Assembly (NCBI RefSeq): GCF_009770985.1
Contig: NZ_WSRW01000001.1
Span: forward strand, 1-64,000
DNA from: Mucilaginibacter lacusdianchii
Lineage (GTDB): Bacteria > Bacteroidota > Bacteroidia > Sphingobacteriales > Sphingobacteriaceae
DNA length: 64,000 nt
Direction: 5' to 3'
In this document: piece after piece, positions 1 through 10,700 of the stretch
Layout: the number at the start of each line of letters is the position of its first letter
How positions within the stretch are numbered: the stretch's first letter is position 1
Notes under the pieces: generated by a model
What the model was told of the DNA's origin: nothing
Databases searched by the model: none
Seen by the model: the letters and a program-made list of their open reading frames with translations, nothing else
Made by a program: the position numbers and the translations under genes

Positions 1-4
1 TCAG

Positions 5-91
5 CGGTGAGGGAGGGATTCGAACCCTCGGTACAGTTTCCCGTACGTCAGTTTAGCAAACTGATCCTTTCGGCCTCTCAGGCACCTCACC
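5..91 (-). tRNA. tRNA-Ser (anticodon GCT)
   Basis: On the minus strand this folds as a class II tRNA. The acceptor arms are GGTGAGG and CCTCACC with discriminator G at position 5. The anticodon loop is bounded by CAGTTTGCTAAACTG, which gives anticodon GCT. There is a long variable arm and a T arm GAGGG-TTCGAAT-CCCTC. The long variable arm fits serine. CCA is not encoded; the flanking bases are CTGA. Confidence 0.95.
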
Positions 92-168
92 TTTCAAATA
101 TAAACCCCTCGTTTGGGGACTGCAAATATAGGAAATCAGTTAAACTGTCAAAACTTTTTTGAGAATTT

Positions 169-2235
169 TCAATAATCAATTCGAACGTGATAAATACTCA
201 TCAGCATACGCTTGAATATCGTTTTAATGGTTTCTATATCTTTTAAAGTGATGTCACTGTCTTTCAGCTGGTTCTGATTTAGCTTATAGTTTACAATGCG
301 GTCCACTAAATCGTTGATAGATTTTGCGTCGGGTTCACGCAGGGCCCGTGATGCGGCTTCAACAGAGTCGGCCAGCATTAAAACACCGGTTTCTTTAGAA
401 AATGGAATGGGTCCGGGATAGCGGAAAGTATTTTCGTCTACAAATTTTTCAGGAAAATTTTTTAAAAACGACTGGTAAAAATAATCGACCCGGGTGTTGC
501 CGTGATGTGTGCGAATAAAATTGATAATAGTTTCTGGCAGATTTGCTTTGCGGGCCATATCAATACCATTGCGTACATGTCGGATGATAATTTGAGCACT
601 CTCTTCATAGGAAAGCTTATCATGCGGGTTAAAGCCCGAGCTTTGGTTCTCGATAAAGTAAAGCGGATTTTCCATTTTACCTATGTCATGATACAGAGCC
701 CCTGCCCTAACCAACAAAGCGTTACCGCCAATGCTGTAAATAGCATTCTCAGCCAAATTTGCCACCTGCAAAGAGTGCTGAAACGTACCTGGTGCCTTGA
801 AGGCCATTTCGCGCAGCAAAGCGGCGTTGGTATTGGTTAATTCAATCAACGTTAAATCAGAAGTAATACGGAATACCTTTTCAAACGCATAAATGAGCGG
901 ATAGGCAAGCAATGTAAGCATCACACTTACCACAAATGGTAAAAACTCGGCCCATTCAATGCTGTAAATATTACCTTCGCGTATAAGCGAAATTCCTACA
1001 AAGGCCAAAAAATAATTCAGGGTAATAATCAAAGCAGATGTCAAAAACTGACCGCGGCGCAACAGGTTTTTGATGCTGTAGATGGATACCATACCTGCCG
1101 TGATTTCATAATAGGCAAATTCGAAACTATTAGGTACAAAGAAACCGGCAATAAGTACGACCAGCAAGTGAATGTTCAATGCTAGGCGTGTGTCAAACAA
1201 TATGCGGATGATGATAGGCACAATACAATAGGGTATATAGTACAAGTTTGGTATCTGCACATATATAGCCCAAGATAGTGTGGCCAACATGGCCGTGATA
1301 ACCAGCAGTATTAAACCCACCAAACGATTATCCTGATAGATATCCTTACGAAAAAGTTGCAAGAAGATAATGAGCAAGCCCACTGCAACCGATACCAAGA
1401 TAAATTGACCTAATAGTATCAAAAGACGATTACCATTAACTTGGGCATTGTCTTCAAACGATTGTTTATACGATTGCAGTTTTTGGTATATCTCCTCATT
1501 AATTACAGCTCCTTTGGTTACAATCACCTCTCCTTTTTGAACTATGCCCCGGGTGGTTGACAAGCCACTTACCACATCCTTTTCTAAACGTTGCGTAAGC
1601 TTGTCATCATAGTTTAAATTATTCTGCAAACGGTTTTGCAGCAAATCGAGCATAAAGGCTTTGTTTAGCTGCGGATATTTGCTTAATTCGGCACTACAGT
1701 AATTTAAAGCTTTTTCTTTGGTATATAATCCAGTGGTATTTTTTTCAACAGCTGTATTATGGCTGGCAATGGTAATACTGTAGTTTTCGCCCTGGCGCAA
1801 ATATTTTTGATTGAGTGTTAACAGGCCGGTTTGGTAAACATGAGTTAGTAAGGCCTCCCCTACTTTCAAATGAATGGCTTTAAGTTTATCATTAATGCCC
1901 GCATTGGGCCATTTAATGTTAAAATCGTTCTTGAAACCTTCGATTTGCTGCTGCTGTATATTTTCATCGAGTTGATATATAGGAAAAACACTTTTTAATG
2001 CTTCTTCCTGATCTGCCTCTAACTGTTGCGCATTTTTTTGAATGGCAAAATTATAAGGTGCTACCAGATCCTTTTGTGTCCAGATGCGCCCTTTTTCAAA
2101 TTCATACCTAAACTTCGTTTGCCGGGGCAGGCATGCTACTATCAACAAAACGCTGAATAATATCATTAAAAACTTAACCCCTGCAGCGTATTTACGTAAT
2201 AAAGCCCGTTGGCGCGAAACCGAAAATTTTGCCAT
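169..2235 (-). CDS. pgpH: PgpH-like 7TM-HD family cyclic-di-AMP phosphodiesterase
   Basis: A 688-residue membrane protein with the 7TM-HD architecture. There is one N-terminal membrane helix (about 21-36), a large extracytoplasmic region (about 40-265, 7TMR-HDED-like), a cluster of seven helices (about 270-452) and a cytoplasmic HD domain with HSLQ (His487) and YHDIGK (His516, Asp517). Family members such as Listeria PgpH hydrolyse c-di-AMP through a dinuclear metal site, so the substrate is assigned by family and not shown here. Length matches the family. It is a single gene transcribed away from the secreted-protein gene at 2437, with a divergent intergenic region of about 200 bp. Confidence 0.88.
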   Translation of the reverse strand: MAKFSVSRQRALLRKYAAGVKFLMILFSVLLIVACLPRQTKFRYEFEKGRIWTQKDLVAPYNFAIQKNAQQLEADQEEALKSVFPIYQLDENIQQQQIEGFKNDFNIKWPNAGINDKLKAIHLKVGEALLTHVYQTGLLTLNQKYLRQGENYSITIASHNTAVEKNTTGLYTKEKALNYCSAELSKYPQLNKAFMLDLLQNRLQNNLNYDDKLTQRLEKDVVSGLSTTRGIVQKGEVIVTKGAVINEEIYQKLQSYKQSFEDNAQVNGNRLLILLGQFILVSVAVGLLIIFLQLFRKDIYQDNRLVGLILLVITAMLATLSWAIYVQIPNLYYIPYCIVPIIIRILFDTRLALNIHLLVVLIAGFFVPNSFEFAYYEITAGMVSIYSIKNLLRRGQFLTSALIITLNYFLAFVGISLIREGNIYSIEWAEFLPFVVSVMLTLLAYPLIYAFEKVFRITSDLTLIELTNTNAALLREMAFKAPGTFQHSLQVANLAENAIYSIGGNALLVRAGALYHDIGKMENPLYFIENQSSGFNPHDKLSYEESAQIIIRHVRNGIDMARKANLPETIINFIRTHHGNTRVDYFYQSFLKNFPEKFVDENTFRYPGPIPFSKETGVLMLADSVEAASRALREPDAKSINDLVDRIVNYKLNQNQLKDSDITLKDIETIKTIFKRMLMSIYHVRIDY

Positions 2236-2436
2236 GAATGTGTTTAAACTATCAAATATAGCCCGATGTCAAAAGTAAATGTAAATTGTTTAACATTACA
2301 TAGGCAATGTGAGGCATTTTATTACGTTTTTAAGCCATACACTTCAACAACCTTCTTTATCTTAATCAGTTATTAAATTTGCTATAACAATTCAAAGGCT
2401 GTCATACTTATAGTAATGGCCAACTTATATATCAGC

Positions 2437-3354
2437 ATGAAAAAAATTTTATTAATTTTTCTAGTATGTTTTGGTTTAGCTAAACTTTTACGAGCACAAA
2501 ACCGGCTAGCCGTAACTCCGGATAAAGGTATAAAAGCCTATGAAGACAGCTTGATTAAATTGAGCAAACAAATTATAAATAACGAAAATGATGTCGAGCG
2601 TAAAAATGCTAACTATGGCTTTATTCGTACTTTAGTCAGCGCTTTAAAAACCAACAATTCCTTTGCTTACAATTTCGATTCATTAAAAACTGTCAGCATC
2701 CTCAAATCGCCTGATAACAAGTTTCGAATTTTTAGTTGGTTTGTGATGAATGAAGATGGTAGCTACCGTTTTTATGGCGCTTTACAAATGAATACACCAA
2801 CGCTCACCCTGCACCCACTGGAAGATTACTCGCCATTGCTGAAAAATCCTGAAGATTCTGTGGTTGACAATCATAAATGGTACGGTGCCGAGTACTACAA
2901 AATTATTCCGGTAAGCGGTAACACTCCCTATTACCTGCTGCTAGGCTGGAAAGGTAACACTGTAAAATCTACTAAAAAAGTAATAGAAGTTCTGTCTTTC
3001 AAAAATGGTAAGCCTACGTTTGGTATGCCAGTGCTGCAAAGCAAAACCAAAACCCGCCAACGGGCTGTGTTTGAATATAACCGGCAAGCCTCTATGCTGC
3101 TGCGCTTTGTACCCGAACAAAATTTAATTGTATTTGACCACCTGGCCCCTCCAGATGATCGAATGAAAATGCAGCCGGACATGTACGGCCCCGACTTGAC
3201 TTACGACGGATACAAGTTATTGAATGGAAAATGGCAACTGAAAGAAAACCTTGATATGCGCAATATACCTTCGCCACAGGATGTAGATATTGAAGATCCT
3301 AAAAAGCAGGCACTACGAGACCGCGCTAGTGTGCCGTTACGCAAAAGTCAGTAA
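2437..3354 (+). CDS. Secreted protein of unknown function
   Basis: I chose the ATG at 2437 (305 residues) over an in-frame ATG at 2416. It places a typical signal peptide at the N-terminus: a KK pair, a hydrophobic run and a cleavage region near LLRAQN. The mature part is mixed alpha/beta, rich in charged and aromatic residues, without membrane helices. It contains WFVMNEDGSYRFYGALQM and a C-terminal Arg/Lys-rich end. Nothing in it gives an enzymatic assignment. It stands alone between pgpH and the peptide transporter and is probably periplasmic or outer-membrane associated. Confidence 0.7.
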   Translation: MKKILLIFLVCFGLAKLLRAQNRLAVTPDKGIKAYEDSLIKLSKQIINNENDVERKNANYGFIRTLVSALKTNNSFAYNFDSLKTVSILKSPDNKFRIFSWFVMNEDGSYRFYGALQMNTPTLTLHPLEDYSPLLKNPEDSVVDNHKWYGAEYYKIIPVSGNTPYYLLLGWKGNTVKSTKKVIEVLSFKNGKPTFGMPVLQSKTKTRQRAVFEYNRQASMLLRFVPEQNLIVFDHLAPPDDRMKMQPDMYGPDLTYDGYKLLNGKWQLKENLDMRNIPSPQDVDIEDPKKQALRDRASVPLRKSQ

Positions 3355-3441
3355 CTACTATACTTTTGCACGCAAAATACACACACCACCCACCTTTTGT
3401 TTGGAATAATAGTATTTTAGAAAAATTTTTTAATTCATAAT

Positions 3442-4920
3442 ATGGTTCAAGATACATTAACTGTAAAAGAAGAGCACGCAGAACCCAAATATCCAAAAAG
3501 TATTCCTTATATTATTGGAAACGAAGCTGCTGAACGGTTTAGCTTTTATGGCATGCGGTCTATTCTTGCTACCTTTTTGGTTGCACAATTTTTTAATCCA
3601 ACTTTAAACCCGGCCTTACAAACTGTTGCCGAAGCAAAAGCTAATGAGAGCACCCACTTTTTTGTGTCGCTGGCTTATGCTTTACCCTTTGTAGGTGCTA
3701 TTGCTGCCGACTGGTTTTTTGGCAAATACAAGGTGATCCTATACGTATCTATTGTATACTGCCTGGGCCACTTATGCTTAGCCTTATTTGACACCAATTT
3801 GGAAGGATTTAGGTATGGCCTGATTTTGATTGCTATAGGTGCAGGCGGTATAAAATCGTGCGTGTCGGCCAATGTAGGCGATCAGTTCGATAAAAGCAAC
3901 CAGCGCCTGTTATCAAAAGTGTACGGATGGTTTTATTTTAGTATTAATGCCGGTTCAGTGCTCTCTACATTAGCCATTCCAGCTATTTATAAAGCATATG
4001 GTGCGCAATGGGCTTTTGGCATTCCGGGTATATTAATGGCTTTGGCTACAATCATTTTCTTTTCTGGTCGTAAACAGTACGTGAAAATTCCGCCCTCGGG
4101 TATAAACCGGAACAATTTCTTATTTATATCTTGGTATGCTTTGATGAACTTGGGTAAGAAACAAAAAGGTGAATCATGGCTCGACGTAGCTAAAACCCAA
4201 TTTGATCCTGAAAAAGTTGAAGGTATGAAAGCCGTATACCGTGTAATGGCTGTATTTGCGTTTGCGCCTATATTCTGGGCAATGTGGGATCAAAGCTTAT
4301 CAGAATGGGTATTACAAGCTACTAAGCTAAACTTAAATATGTTTGGATACAATGTATTACCTGAGCAGGTTCAAACCGCTAATCCAGTATTCTTACTATC
4401 ATTTATTCCTATCTTCAACTACGGAATTTATCCATTTTTAGATAAGATAGGTATTAAAACTACTCCATTACGCCGGTTAGGTACTGGTTTATTTTTAACA
4501 GGCTTATCCTTTGTAATTATTGCGCTATTACAAAGTCAAATAGAAGCAGGTCAGCATCCATCTGTTTGGTGGCAAATATTAGCCTATATGGTATTGTCTG
4601 CTGGTGAAGTATTGGTTTCTATTACAGGGTTGGAATATGCTTATACACAAGCACCAAAATCAATGAAAAGTACTATGTCGGCACTGTGGTTGCTTACTGT
4701 AGCTGCCGGCAATCTATTTGATGTTGCTGTAAATAACAGTATAGCCAATAAAGGCTTCTTCTCACAATTTGAAGGCGCTAATTACTATTGGTTTTTTGTT
4801 GGATTAATTGCTGTGTTTCTAGTAGTATTTATTTTTGTTTCACCTCGTATTAAAGAGAGAAGTTATATTGTAGACGATGCAGAAGAAGGTCAGATTATAG
4901 CCGACACCAACAATTTGTAA
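3442..4920 (+). CDS. POT/PTR family proton-coupled oligopeptide transporter
   Basis: A 492-residue major-facilitator-type membrane protein. The N-terminus carries the POT signature with the ExxERFSFYG motif (Glu28, Glu31, Arg32), which in characterised members couples proton to peptide movement. About 12-14 hydrophobic segments follow, and the second signature region lies near FYFSINAGS. It should import di- and tripeptides across the inner membrane using the proton gradient. It is monocistronic, with a strong terminator 25 bp downstream. Length is normal for bacterial POT proteins. Substrate range cannot be read from the sequence. Confidence 0.93.
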   Translation: MVQDTLTVKEEHAEPKYPKSIPYIIGNEAAERFSFYGMRSILATFLVAQFFNPTLNPALQTVAEAKANESTHFFVSLAYALPFVGAIAADWFFGKYKVILYVSIVYCLGHLCLALFDTNLEGFRYGLILIAIGAGGIKSCVSANVGDQFDKSNQRLLSKVYGWFYFSINAGSVLSTLAIPAIYKAYGAQWAFGIPGILMALATIIFFSGRKQYVKIPPSGINRNNFLFISWYALMNLGKKQKGESWLDVAKTQFDPEKVEGMKAVYRVMAVFAFAPIFWAMWDQSLSEWVLQATKLNLNMFGYNVLPEQVQTANPVFLLSFIPIFNYGIYPFLDKIGIKTTPLRRLGTGLFLTGLSFVIIALLQSQIEAGQHPSVWWQILAYMVLSAGEVLVSITGLEYAYTQAPKSMKSTMSALWLLTVAAGNLFDVAVNNSIANKGFFSQFEGANYYWFFVGLIAVFLVVFIFVSPRIKERSYIVDDAEEGQIIADTNNL

Positions 4921-4944
4921 CAAACATTTTAACTTATTTTAACA

Positions 4945-4978
4945 AAGCAGGATAGGCACAACCTATCCTGCTTTTGCG
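4945..4978 (+). terminator. Rho-independent terminator of the POT gene
   Basis: A 12-bp stem (AAGCAGGATAGG with CCTATCCTGCTT) and a 5-base loop CACAA are followed by a short T-rich stretch. It lies between the transporter stop and the next gene. Confidence 0.85.
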
Positions 4979-5044
4979 TTTTTAAAGGTGAATTGCTTAC
5001 TTTTGTCGTCTTGCATTTTATGCAGCTCATAAAAGTTTACTCCG

Positions 5045-5779
5045 GTGCCAGATAGCATTGTCATTATCCCTACTTACAACGAAAAAGAAAATATTGAGCG
5101 TATGGTGCGCAAAGTATTCTCTTTGCCTCATGATTTTCATATTCTGATTATTGACGATGGATCACCAGACGGCACTGCAGCTATTGTAAAAAGTTTGCAA
5201 ATAGAGTTTCCGGAACGCTTATTTATTGAAGAACGTAAAGGAAAACTGGGTTTAGGAACTGCCTACATTCATGGCTTTAAATGGTCTATACAGCACAAGT
5301 ACGACTTTATATTTGAAATGGATGCCGACTTTTCGCACAACCCAAGTGATTTACTTAAACTGCGCCAGGCCTGTGCCGAAGGCGCTGATATGGCTATAGG
5401 CTCGCGTTATGTGAAAGGTGTAAACGTGGTAAACTGGCCCATGAGCCGTGTATTAATGAGCTATTATGCTTCGGTATACGTTCGTTTTATTACCGGCATT
5501 GATGTACACGATGCCACCGCAGGTTTTGTGTGCTATAAGCGCCGCGTACTGGAAACTATCCGCCTTAACAAAATCAAATTTGTGGGCTATGCTTTTCAAA
5601 TTGAAATGAAGTATACTACCATTAAGCATGGCTTCAAAGTAGTAGAAATACCTATCATTTTTACAGACCGCACCGAGGGCACTTCTAAAATGTCGACCGG
5701 TATTTTTCGGGAGGCTTTTTTTGGGGTGATACAAATGAAGATCAACAGTATTTTCAGAAAGTATCCTGAAGGGGATTAA
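5045..5779 (+). CDS. GT2 glycosyltransferase, polyprenol-phosphate mannosyltransferase-like (DPM1-type)
   Basis: The 244-residue protein starts at a GTG. No better ATG lies upstream, and the start is immediately followed by the conserved VIIPTYNEKENI strand. It shows the GT-A fold signatures IIDDGSPDGT and EMDADFSHNP (the DxD metal/nucleotide-sugar site), and ends with the FTDRTEGTSKM region typical of dolichyl/polyprenyl-phosphate mannose synthases. There is no C-terminal membrane domain, so it resembles the soluble DPM1 class. It would supply polyprenol-linked sugar, usually mannose, for transferases of the GT39 kind, one of which lies at 62173. The acceptor and sugar are inferred from family. 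Confidence 0.88.
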   Translation: MPDSIVIIPTYNEKENIERMVRKVFSLPHDFHILIIDDGSPDGTAAIVKSLQIEFPERLFIEERKGKLGLGTAYIHGFKWSIQHKYDFIFEMDADFSHNPSDLLKLRQACAEGADMAIGSRYVKGVNVVNWPMSRVLMSYYASVYVRFITGIDVHDATAGFVCYKRRVLETIRLNKIKFVGYAFQIEMKYTTIKHGFKVVEIPIIFTDRTEGTSKMSTGIFREAFFGVIQMKINSIFRKYPEGD

Positions 5780-5797
5780 GCTAAGATAGCTATACAG

Positions 5798-6190
5798 TTA
5801 TTTGCTAAAGAAATGATGTAAACATCCTCCTACAGTCATTATAAAAAGCATTGCTGGAATACTAAAACCTATCCAAATCAGCATTGAATCGTAGCAATTT
5901 ACTAATGGCTTACGCCGTTTTTTTTCGGACATCTTTTGGAACCATGAGCATATACTAAAAATTACATTTGCCGTCAGAAACCAAATTAAGTGCTCTACAA
6001 AAAGGGTTGCAAAAATATATAACGGTGTATTAAAGTCATCGTCGTCAGGTTGATTAATTACAGAAAACATTACTGTTTCAACCAAAACAGCAACACAACA
6101 AAATACAATCAAGCGTCTGTTAAGTTCAAACCGGCTTTGCGCCCAAGAAAATCGGCTTTTAACTTTTTGTTTTGAAAAACCTTCGTTCAT
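5798..6190 (-). CDS. Small three-helix membrane protein, unknown function
   Basis: A 130-residue protein with three hydrophobic segments: about 27-45, 55-83, and 105-125 near the C-terminus. Basic stretches SKQKVKSR and EKKRRKP lie between them. No known domain is recognised. It converges on the GT2 gene with 18 bp between the stops and lies downstream of the gltBD terminator, so it is probably expressed separately. Confidence 0.55.
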   Translation of the reverse strand: MNEGFSKQKVKSRFSWAQSRFELNRRLIVFCCVAVLVETVMFSVINQPDDDDFNTPLYIFATLFVEHLIWFLTANVIFSICSWFQKMSEKKRRKPLVNCYDSMLIWIGFSIPAMLFIMTVGGCLHHFFSK

Positions 6191-6204
6191 TTACAGCTAA
6201 AATA

Positions 6205-6239
6205 AACAAAAAAGTCGCCTGCGCATGGCACAGACGACT
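6205..6239 (-). terminator. Terminator of the gltBD operon
   Basis: Read on the minus strand, a 12-bp stem with two G-U wobbles (AGTCGTCTGTGC with GCGCAGGCGACT) and a CAT loop is followed by six T. It lies 33 bp after the gltD stop. Confidence 0.85.
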
Positions 6240-6271
6240 CATAGTTACTATTGGTTAGTTTGCTCTTAAAA

Positions 6272-7744
6272 TTAGTACTCAAATGCAGCTAAAGCATCTT
6301 TAGTTTCCAACACAGAATGTCCCATTAAAAACTGGTCTACCTTACGCGCAGTTTCGCGACCCTCAGATATAGCCCATACCACCAGTGATTGCCCTCTGCG
6401 TGCATCGCCACAGGCAAACACCTTGCTTACATTAGTGCGGTAAACGCCTTCTTGCGCATGGATGTTATTACGTTGGTCAACCACAACATTTAACTGCTCT
6501 AGTAAGCCATTATACTGCGGATGTGCAAAACCAATGGCTAATAAGGCCAACTCGCAAGGCATTTCACGTTCAGAGTCTTCTACTTCAATAAACTTGGTAC
6601 GGCGGCCCATTTCATCCAGTTCCCAGCTGATGTCGGTTACTTTTAATGCCCGCAGGTTGCCTTGTTCATCGCCCAAGAAAGCTTTAGTGCTGATACCCCA
6701 AATCCGCTCACATCCTTCTTCATGCGAGCTGCTGTTTTGCATAATAATAGGATAGCTTGGCCAAGGCATATTAGTGGTACGCTGTGCAGGTGGTTGAGCC
6801 ATTAAACCAAATTGTTTAACTGATGCAGCCCCCTGGCGGTTAGCAGTACCTATACAATCGGAACCAGTATCGCCGCTACCAATTACAATTACATTTTTAC
6901 CGGTAGCTACCAGTTCGGCAGTGTTGATAGTTGTATTGCTATTGCGTTTGTTTTGTTGGGTTAGGTAATCCATGGCAAAATGAACGCCGTTTAGTTCGCG
7001 CCCTTCAATAGGCAAATCGCGCGGAACGGTTGATCCGGTTGCTAATATTACGGCGTCAAAGTTACGTACTAAATCATCAGCAGCAATATCTTTTCCAATC
7101 TCGGTATTGCAAACAAACGTCACATCACTTTCTTCCAGCAATTTGATGCGACGGTCTATCACCCATTTTTCCAGCTTAAAATCTGGAATACCGTAACGCA
7201 ATAAGCCACCGGGTTGATCGTCACGCTCATATACGGTAACCATATGGCCTGCTTTGCTTAACTGTGCTGCCGCCGCTAAACCTGCCGGACCTGAACCTAC
7301 TACGGCTATCTTTTTACCGGTTTTAATTAACGGTGTATATGGCTTAACCAGGTTTTTCTCGAAAGCGATTTCGATGATATGCTTTTCTATTTCTTCAATA
7401 ACAACCGCCGGCTTGTTAATGCTCAACACACAGGCCGATTCACAAGGGGCAGGGCAAATTCTGCCCGTAAACTCCGGAAAGTTATTGGTGGATGATAATA
7501 TTTCGTAGGCCAGCAACCAGTTTTTTTGATATACCGCTTCGTTAAACTCGGGTATGATGTTGCCCAGCGGACAACCCGAATGGCAAAACGGGATACCACA
7601 GTTCATGCAGCGAGATGATTGCTGGTTTAGCTTTTCATCGCTATATAAACTTACAAACTCGTTGTAATTTTTCACCCGTTCTGCAGGTGCCTTTTTACCT
7701 GGAAGCTCTCTGCCGAACTCCTGAAATCCATGAGGGTTTCCCAT
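6272..7744 (-). CDS. gltD: Glutamate synthase (NADPH) small subunit
   Basis: The 490-residue beta subunit of GOGAT. The N-terminal part carries the Cys-rich 4Fe-4S region (CMNCGIPFCHSGCPLGN and CPAPCESACVL). It is followed by an FAD-binding Rossmann motif VVGSGPAGLAAA (about 146-157) and a second dinucleotide site VIGSGDTGSDCIG (about 285-297). It passes electrons from NAD(P)H through FAD and iron-sulfur clusters to the large subunit, which makes glutamate from glutamine and 2-oxoglutarate. The gene is 8 bp downstream of gltB on the same strand, a standard two-gene operon. Confidence 0.97.
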   Translation of the reverse strand: MGNPHGFQEFGRELPGKKAPAERVKNYNEFVSLYSDEKLNQQSSRCMNCGIPFCHSGCPLGNIIPEFNEAVYQKNWLLAYEILSSTNNFPEFTGRICPAPCESACVLSINKPAVVIEEIEKHIIEIAFEKNLVKPYTPLIKTGKKIAVVGSGPAGLAAAAQLSKAGHMVTVYERDDQPGGLLRYGIPDFKLEKWVIDRRIKLLEESDVTFVCNTEIGKDIAADDLVRNFDAVILATGSTVPRDLPIEGRELNGVHFAMDYLTQQNKRNSNTTINTAELVATGKNVIVIGSGDTGSDCIGTANRQGAASVKQFGLMAQPPAQRTTNMPWPSYPIIMQNSSSHEEGCERIWGISTKAFLGDEQGNLRALKVTDISWELDEMGRRTKFIEVEDSEREMPCELALLAIGFAHPQYNGLLEQLNVVVDQRNNIHAQEGVYRTNVSKVFACGDARRGQSLVVWAISEGRETARKVDQFLMGHSVLETKDALAAFEY

Positions 7745-7752
7745 ATTATATA

Positions 7753-10700
7753 TTAGTGGCTAACGGTTTGATACTTATTTTGCTGTAAAACTCTTTTATA
7801 TTCTTTAGGGAATACTTTAACAAATTGGGTAGCTGCCTGCGGCCAGTTAGCCAGCAGATTTTGTGCTACCTTACTTTGAGTAAGGTTGTAGTGCTTTTTC
7901 AATAAAGCAACTATATGCTCCTCATCCTCTGTAGATAGTGGATCCAAATCAACCATTTCGGTATTGCAGTTTGAAGCGAAGGTTTTACTTGGATCGTAAA
8001 CCCAGGCAATACCACCGCTCATACCAGCGGCAAAGTTGCGGCCTGTTTTACCCAAAATAAGGGCACGCCCGCCGGTCATATACTCGCATCCATGGTCACC
8101 TATACCTTCTACCACAGCGGTTGCGCCAGAGTTACGTACTGCAAAGCGTTCGCCTGCCATACCGCGCACAAAAAGCTCACCTGATGTAGCGCCGTACATA
8201 GCCACGTTACCGATGATAATATTATCCTCAGATTTAAAGGTTGCCACAGCGGCCGGATAAATGGCCAGTTGCGCACCCGACAAGCCTTTACCTACATAAT
8301 CGTTGGCTTCGCCTTCCAGTTCAAAGGCAATGCCTTTGGCGGCAAAAGCACCAAAACTTTGGCCGGCAGATCCTTTAAATTTAAAGTTAATGGTGTTATC
8401 AGGCAAACCGGCTGAACCATACTTTTTAGATATTTCGTTCGACAGCAATGTACCTACAGTACGGTCGATATTTTTTAATTCAAATGATGCGAACACCGGT
8501 GTACGGTCTTCCAATGCTGGCTGAGCAGCTTCTAACAGCTTCCAATCGATGATATTGTCCATACCATGATCTTGCTTTTCGCTGTTATACAGCGTAGCAC
8601 CTTTAGCGTTAGTTACCGGGTGCAATATGCCAGACAGGTCTACCTTTTTGGCTTTCCAGCTTTTGATATTATCACGAACACGCAGAAATTGAACGCGGCC
8701 CACCATTTCATTAACGGTACGGAAGCCCAGCTCGGCCATAATTTCACGCATATCTTCGGCCAGGAAGCGGAACAGATTTACAATATGTTCCGGCTCGCCG
8801 CTAAACAGCTTACGCAGTTCAGGATCTTGTGTAGCCACCCCTACCGGACAGGTATTCAAATGGCACTTGCGCATCATGATACAGCCACCGGCCACCAGTG
8901 CGGCAGTAGCTACACCCCATTCCTCGGCGCCCATTAAGGCAGCCACTACCAGGTCGCGACCAGTTTTCATCTGACCATCAGCCTGTAAGATTACACGGCT
9001 GCGCAGTTTATTACGTACCAGTGTTTGGTGCGCTTCGGCTAAACCTAATTCCCAAGGCAAACCAGCATGTTTTATAGAGCTGATTGGCGATGCACCGGTA
9101 CCACCATCATAACCAGCAATTAATATTACGTCGGCATGTGCTTTGGCTACACCGGCAGCAATAGTACCCACACCGGCTTTTGAAACCAGCTTAACATTGA
9201 TACGGGCCGCACGATTAGCATTCTTTAAATCAAAAATCAGCTGCGCTAAATCCTCGATGGAATAAATATCGTGGTGTGGTGGCGGCGAGATTAGACCTAC
9301 ACCTGGTGTCGAGTGACGTGTTTTGGCAATCCACTCGTCTACCTTATGGCCAGGCAATTGTCCACCCTCACCGGGCTTAGCGCCCTGGGCCATCTTAATC
9401 TGTAGCTCATCAGCATTGGTCAGGTAATTAATGGTCACCCCAAAGCGCGCCGAGGCAATTTGTTTAATGGCCGACCGCATAGAATCGCCGTTTGGCAATT
9501 TCTCGTAACGCATTTCATCCTCGCCACCTTCACCGGTATTACTTTTACCGCCTATGCGGTTCATGGCAATGGCCAACGTACTATGAGCTTCGTGCGAAAT
9601 AGAACCGAACGACATGGCACCGGTAGCAAAACGCTTCATGATGCTTTCTACGGGCTCAACCTCACTTATAGATATAGCTTCACGGTGGTGTGTAAAATCC
9701 AATAAGCCACGGATGGTGAAGTGTTTTTCCATTTGCTCGTTTATTAAACGGGCATAAGTTTTATAAACCTCGTAATCGTTGGTACGGGTAGCGTGTTGCA
9801 ACAGGTGCACCGTTTGCGGATTAAACAAATGCTGTTCACCACGTCGCTTCCACTGATATATACCACCATCGGGTAATAAACGCACCTCGTTGTTTGAACT
9901 GCCGAAACCAATTTTGTGCTTGGTTAAAGCTTCACGGGCCAGTTCATCCAACCCTAAACCACCTATGCGGGTTACCGCGCCGGTGAAATAGCGGTTAACT
10001 ACTTCTTGATTAATACCCAATATTTCAAATACCTGCGAACCATGATATGACTGCAGGGTAGAAATACCCATCTTAGAAAAAATCTTCAACAAGCCATCAC
10101 AAACTGCCTTAACGTAGTTTTTGAGCAACTTTTTGTTATCCAACTCGGTTTCCAGGCTGCCGTCATTTTTAACAGTTTCAATAGTTGACAACGCCAGGTA
10201 AGGGTTGATAGCCGTTGCGCCAAAAGCCAGCAAACAGGCAAAATGATGAACTTCCCAAACGTCGCCAGCTTCTACCACCAAGCCTACCGAACCACGGCAC
10301 CCTTTTTTAATCAGGTGGTGATGCACTGCCGATACCGCCAGCAGCGATGGAATAGGTGTATGCTCGGAATCCAACGCACGATCGGACAAAATCAACACTT
10401 CAAAACCATCGTCCACGGCATCTTCAGCATAACGGCATAAACGGGCTATACCTTTTTCTAGTGAACCTGGCTGACCATCGGCTTTAAAATAAGTTTGCAG
10501 CGTTTTGGCATGGAACAAGCCAGTGTCAATACTACGTAGCCGTTCTAACTGATGACTTTTTAATATTGGATGCTTAAGCATTACACCGTGGCAATGCATT
10601 TTATCCTCATCCAACAGGTTACCGTTGTTACCAATGAAAGTAGCTAAGCTCATCACCAAACGTTCGCGGATAGGATCGATAGGTGGATTGGTAACCTGTG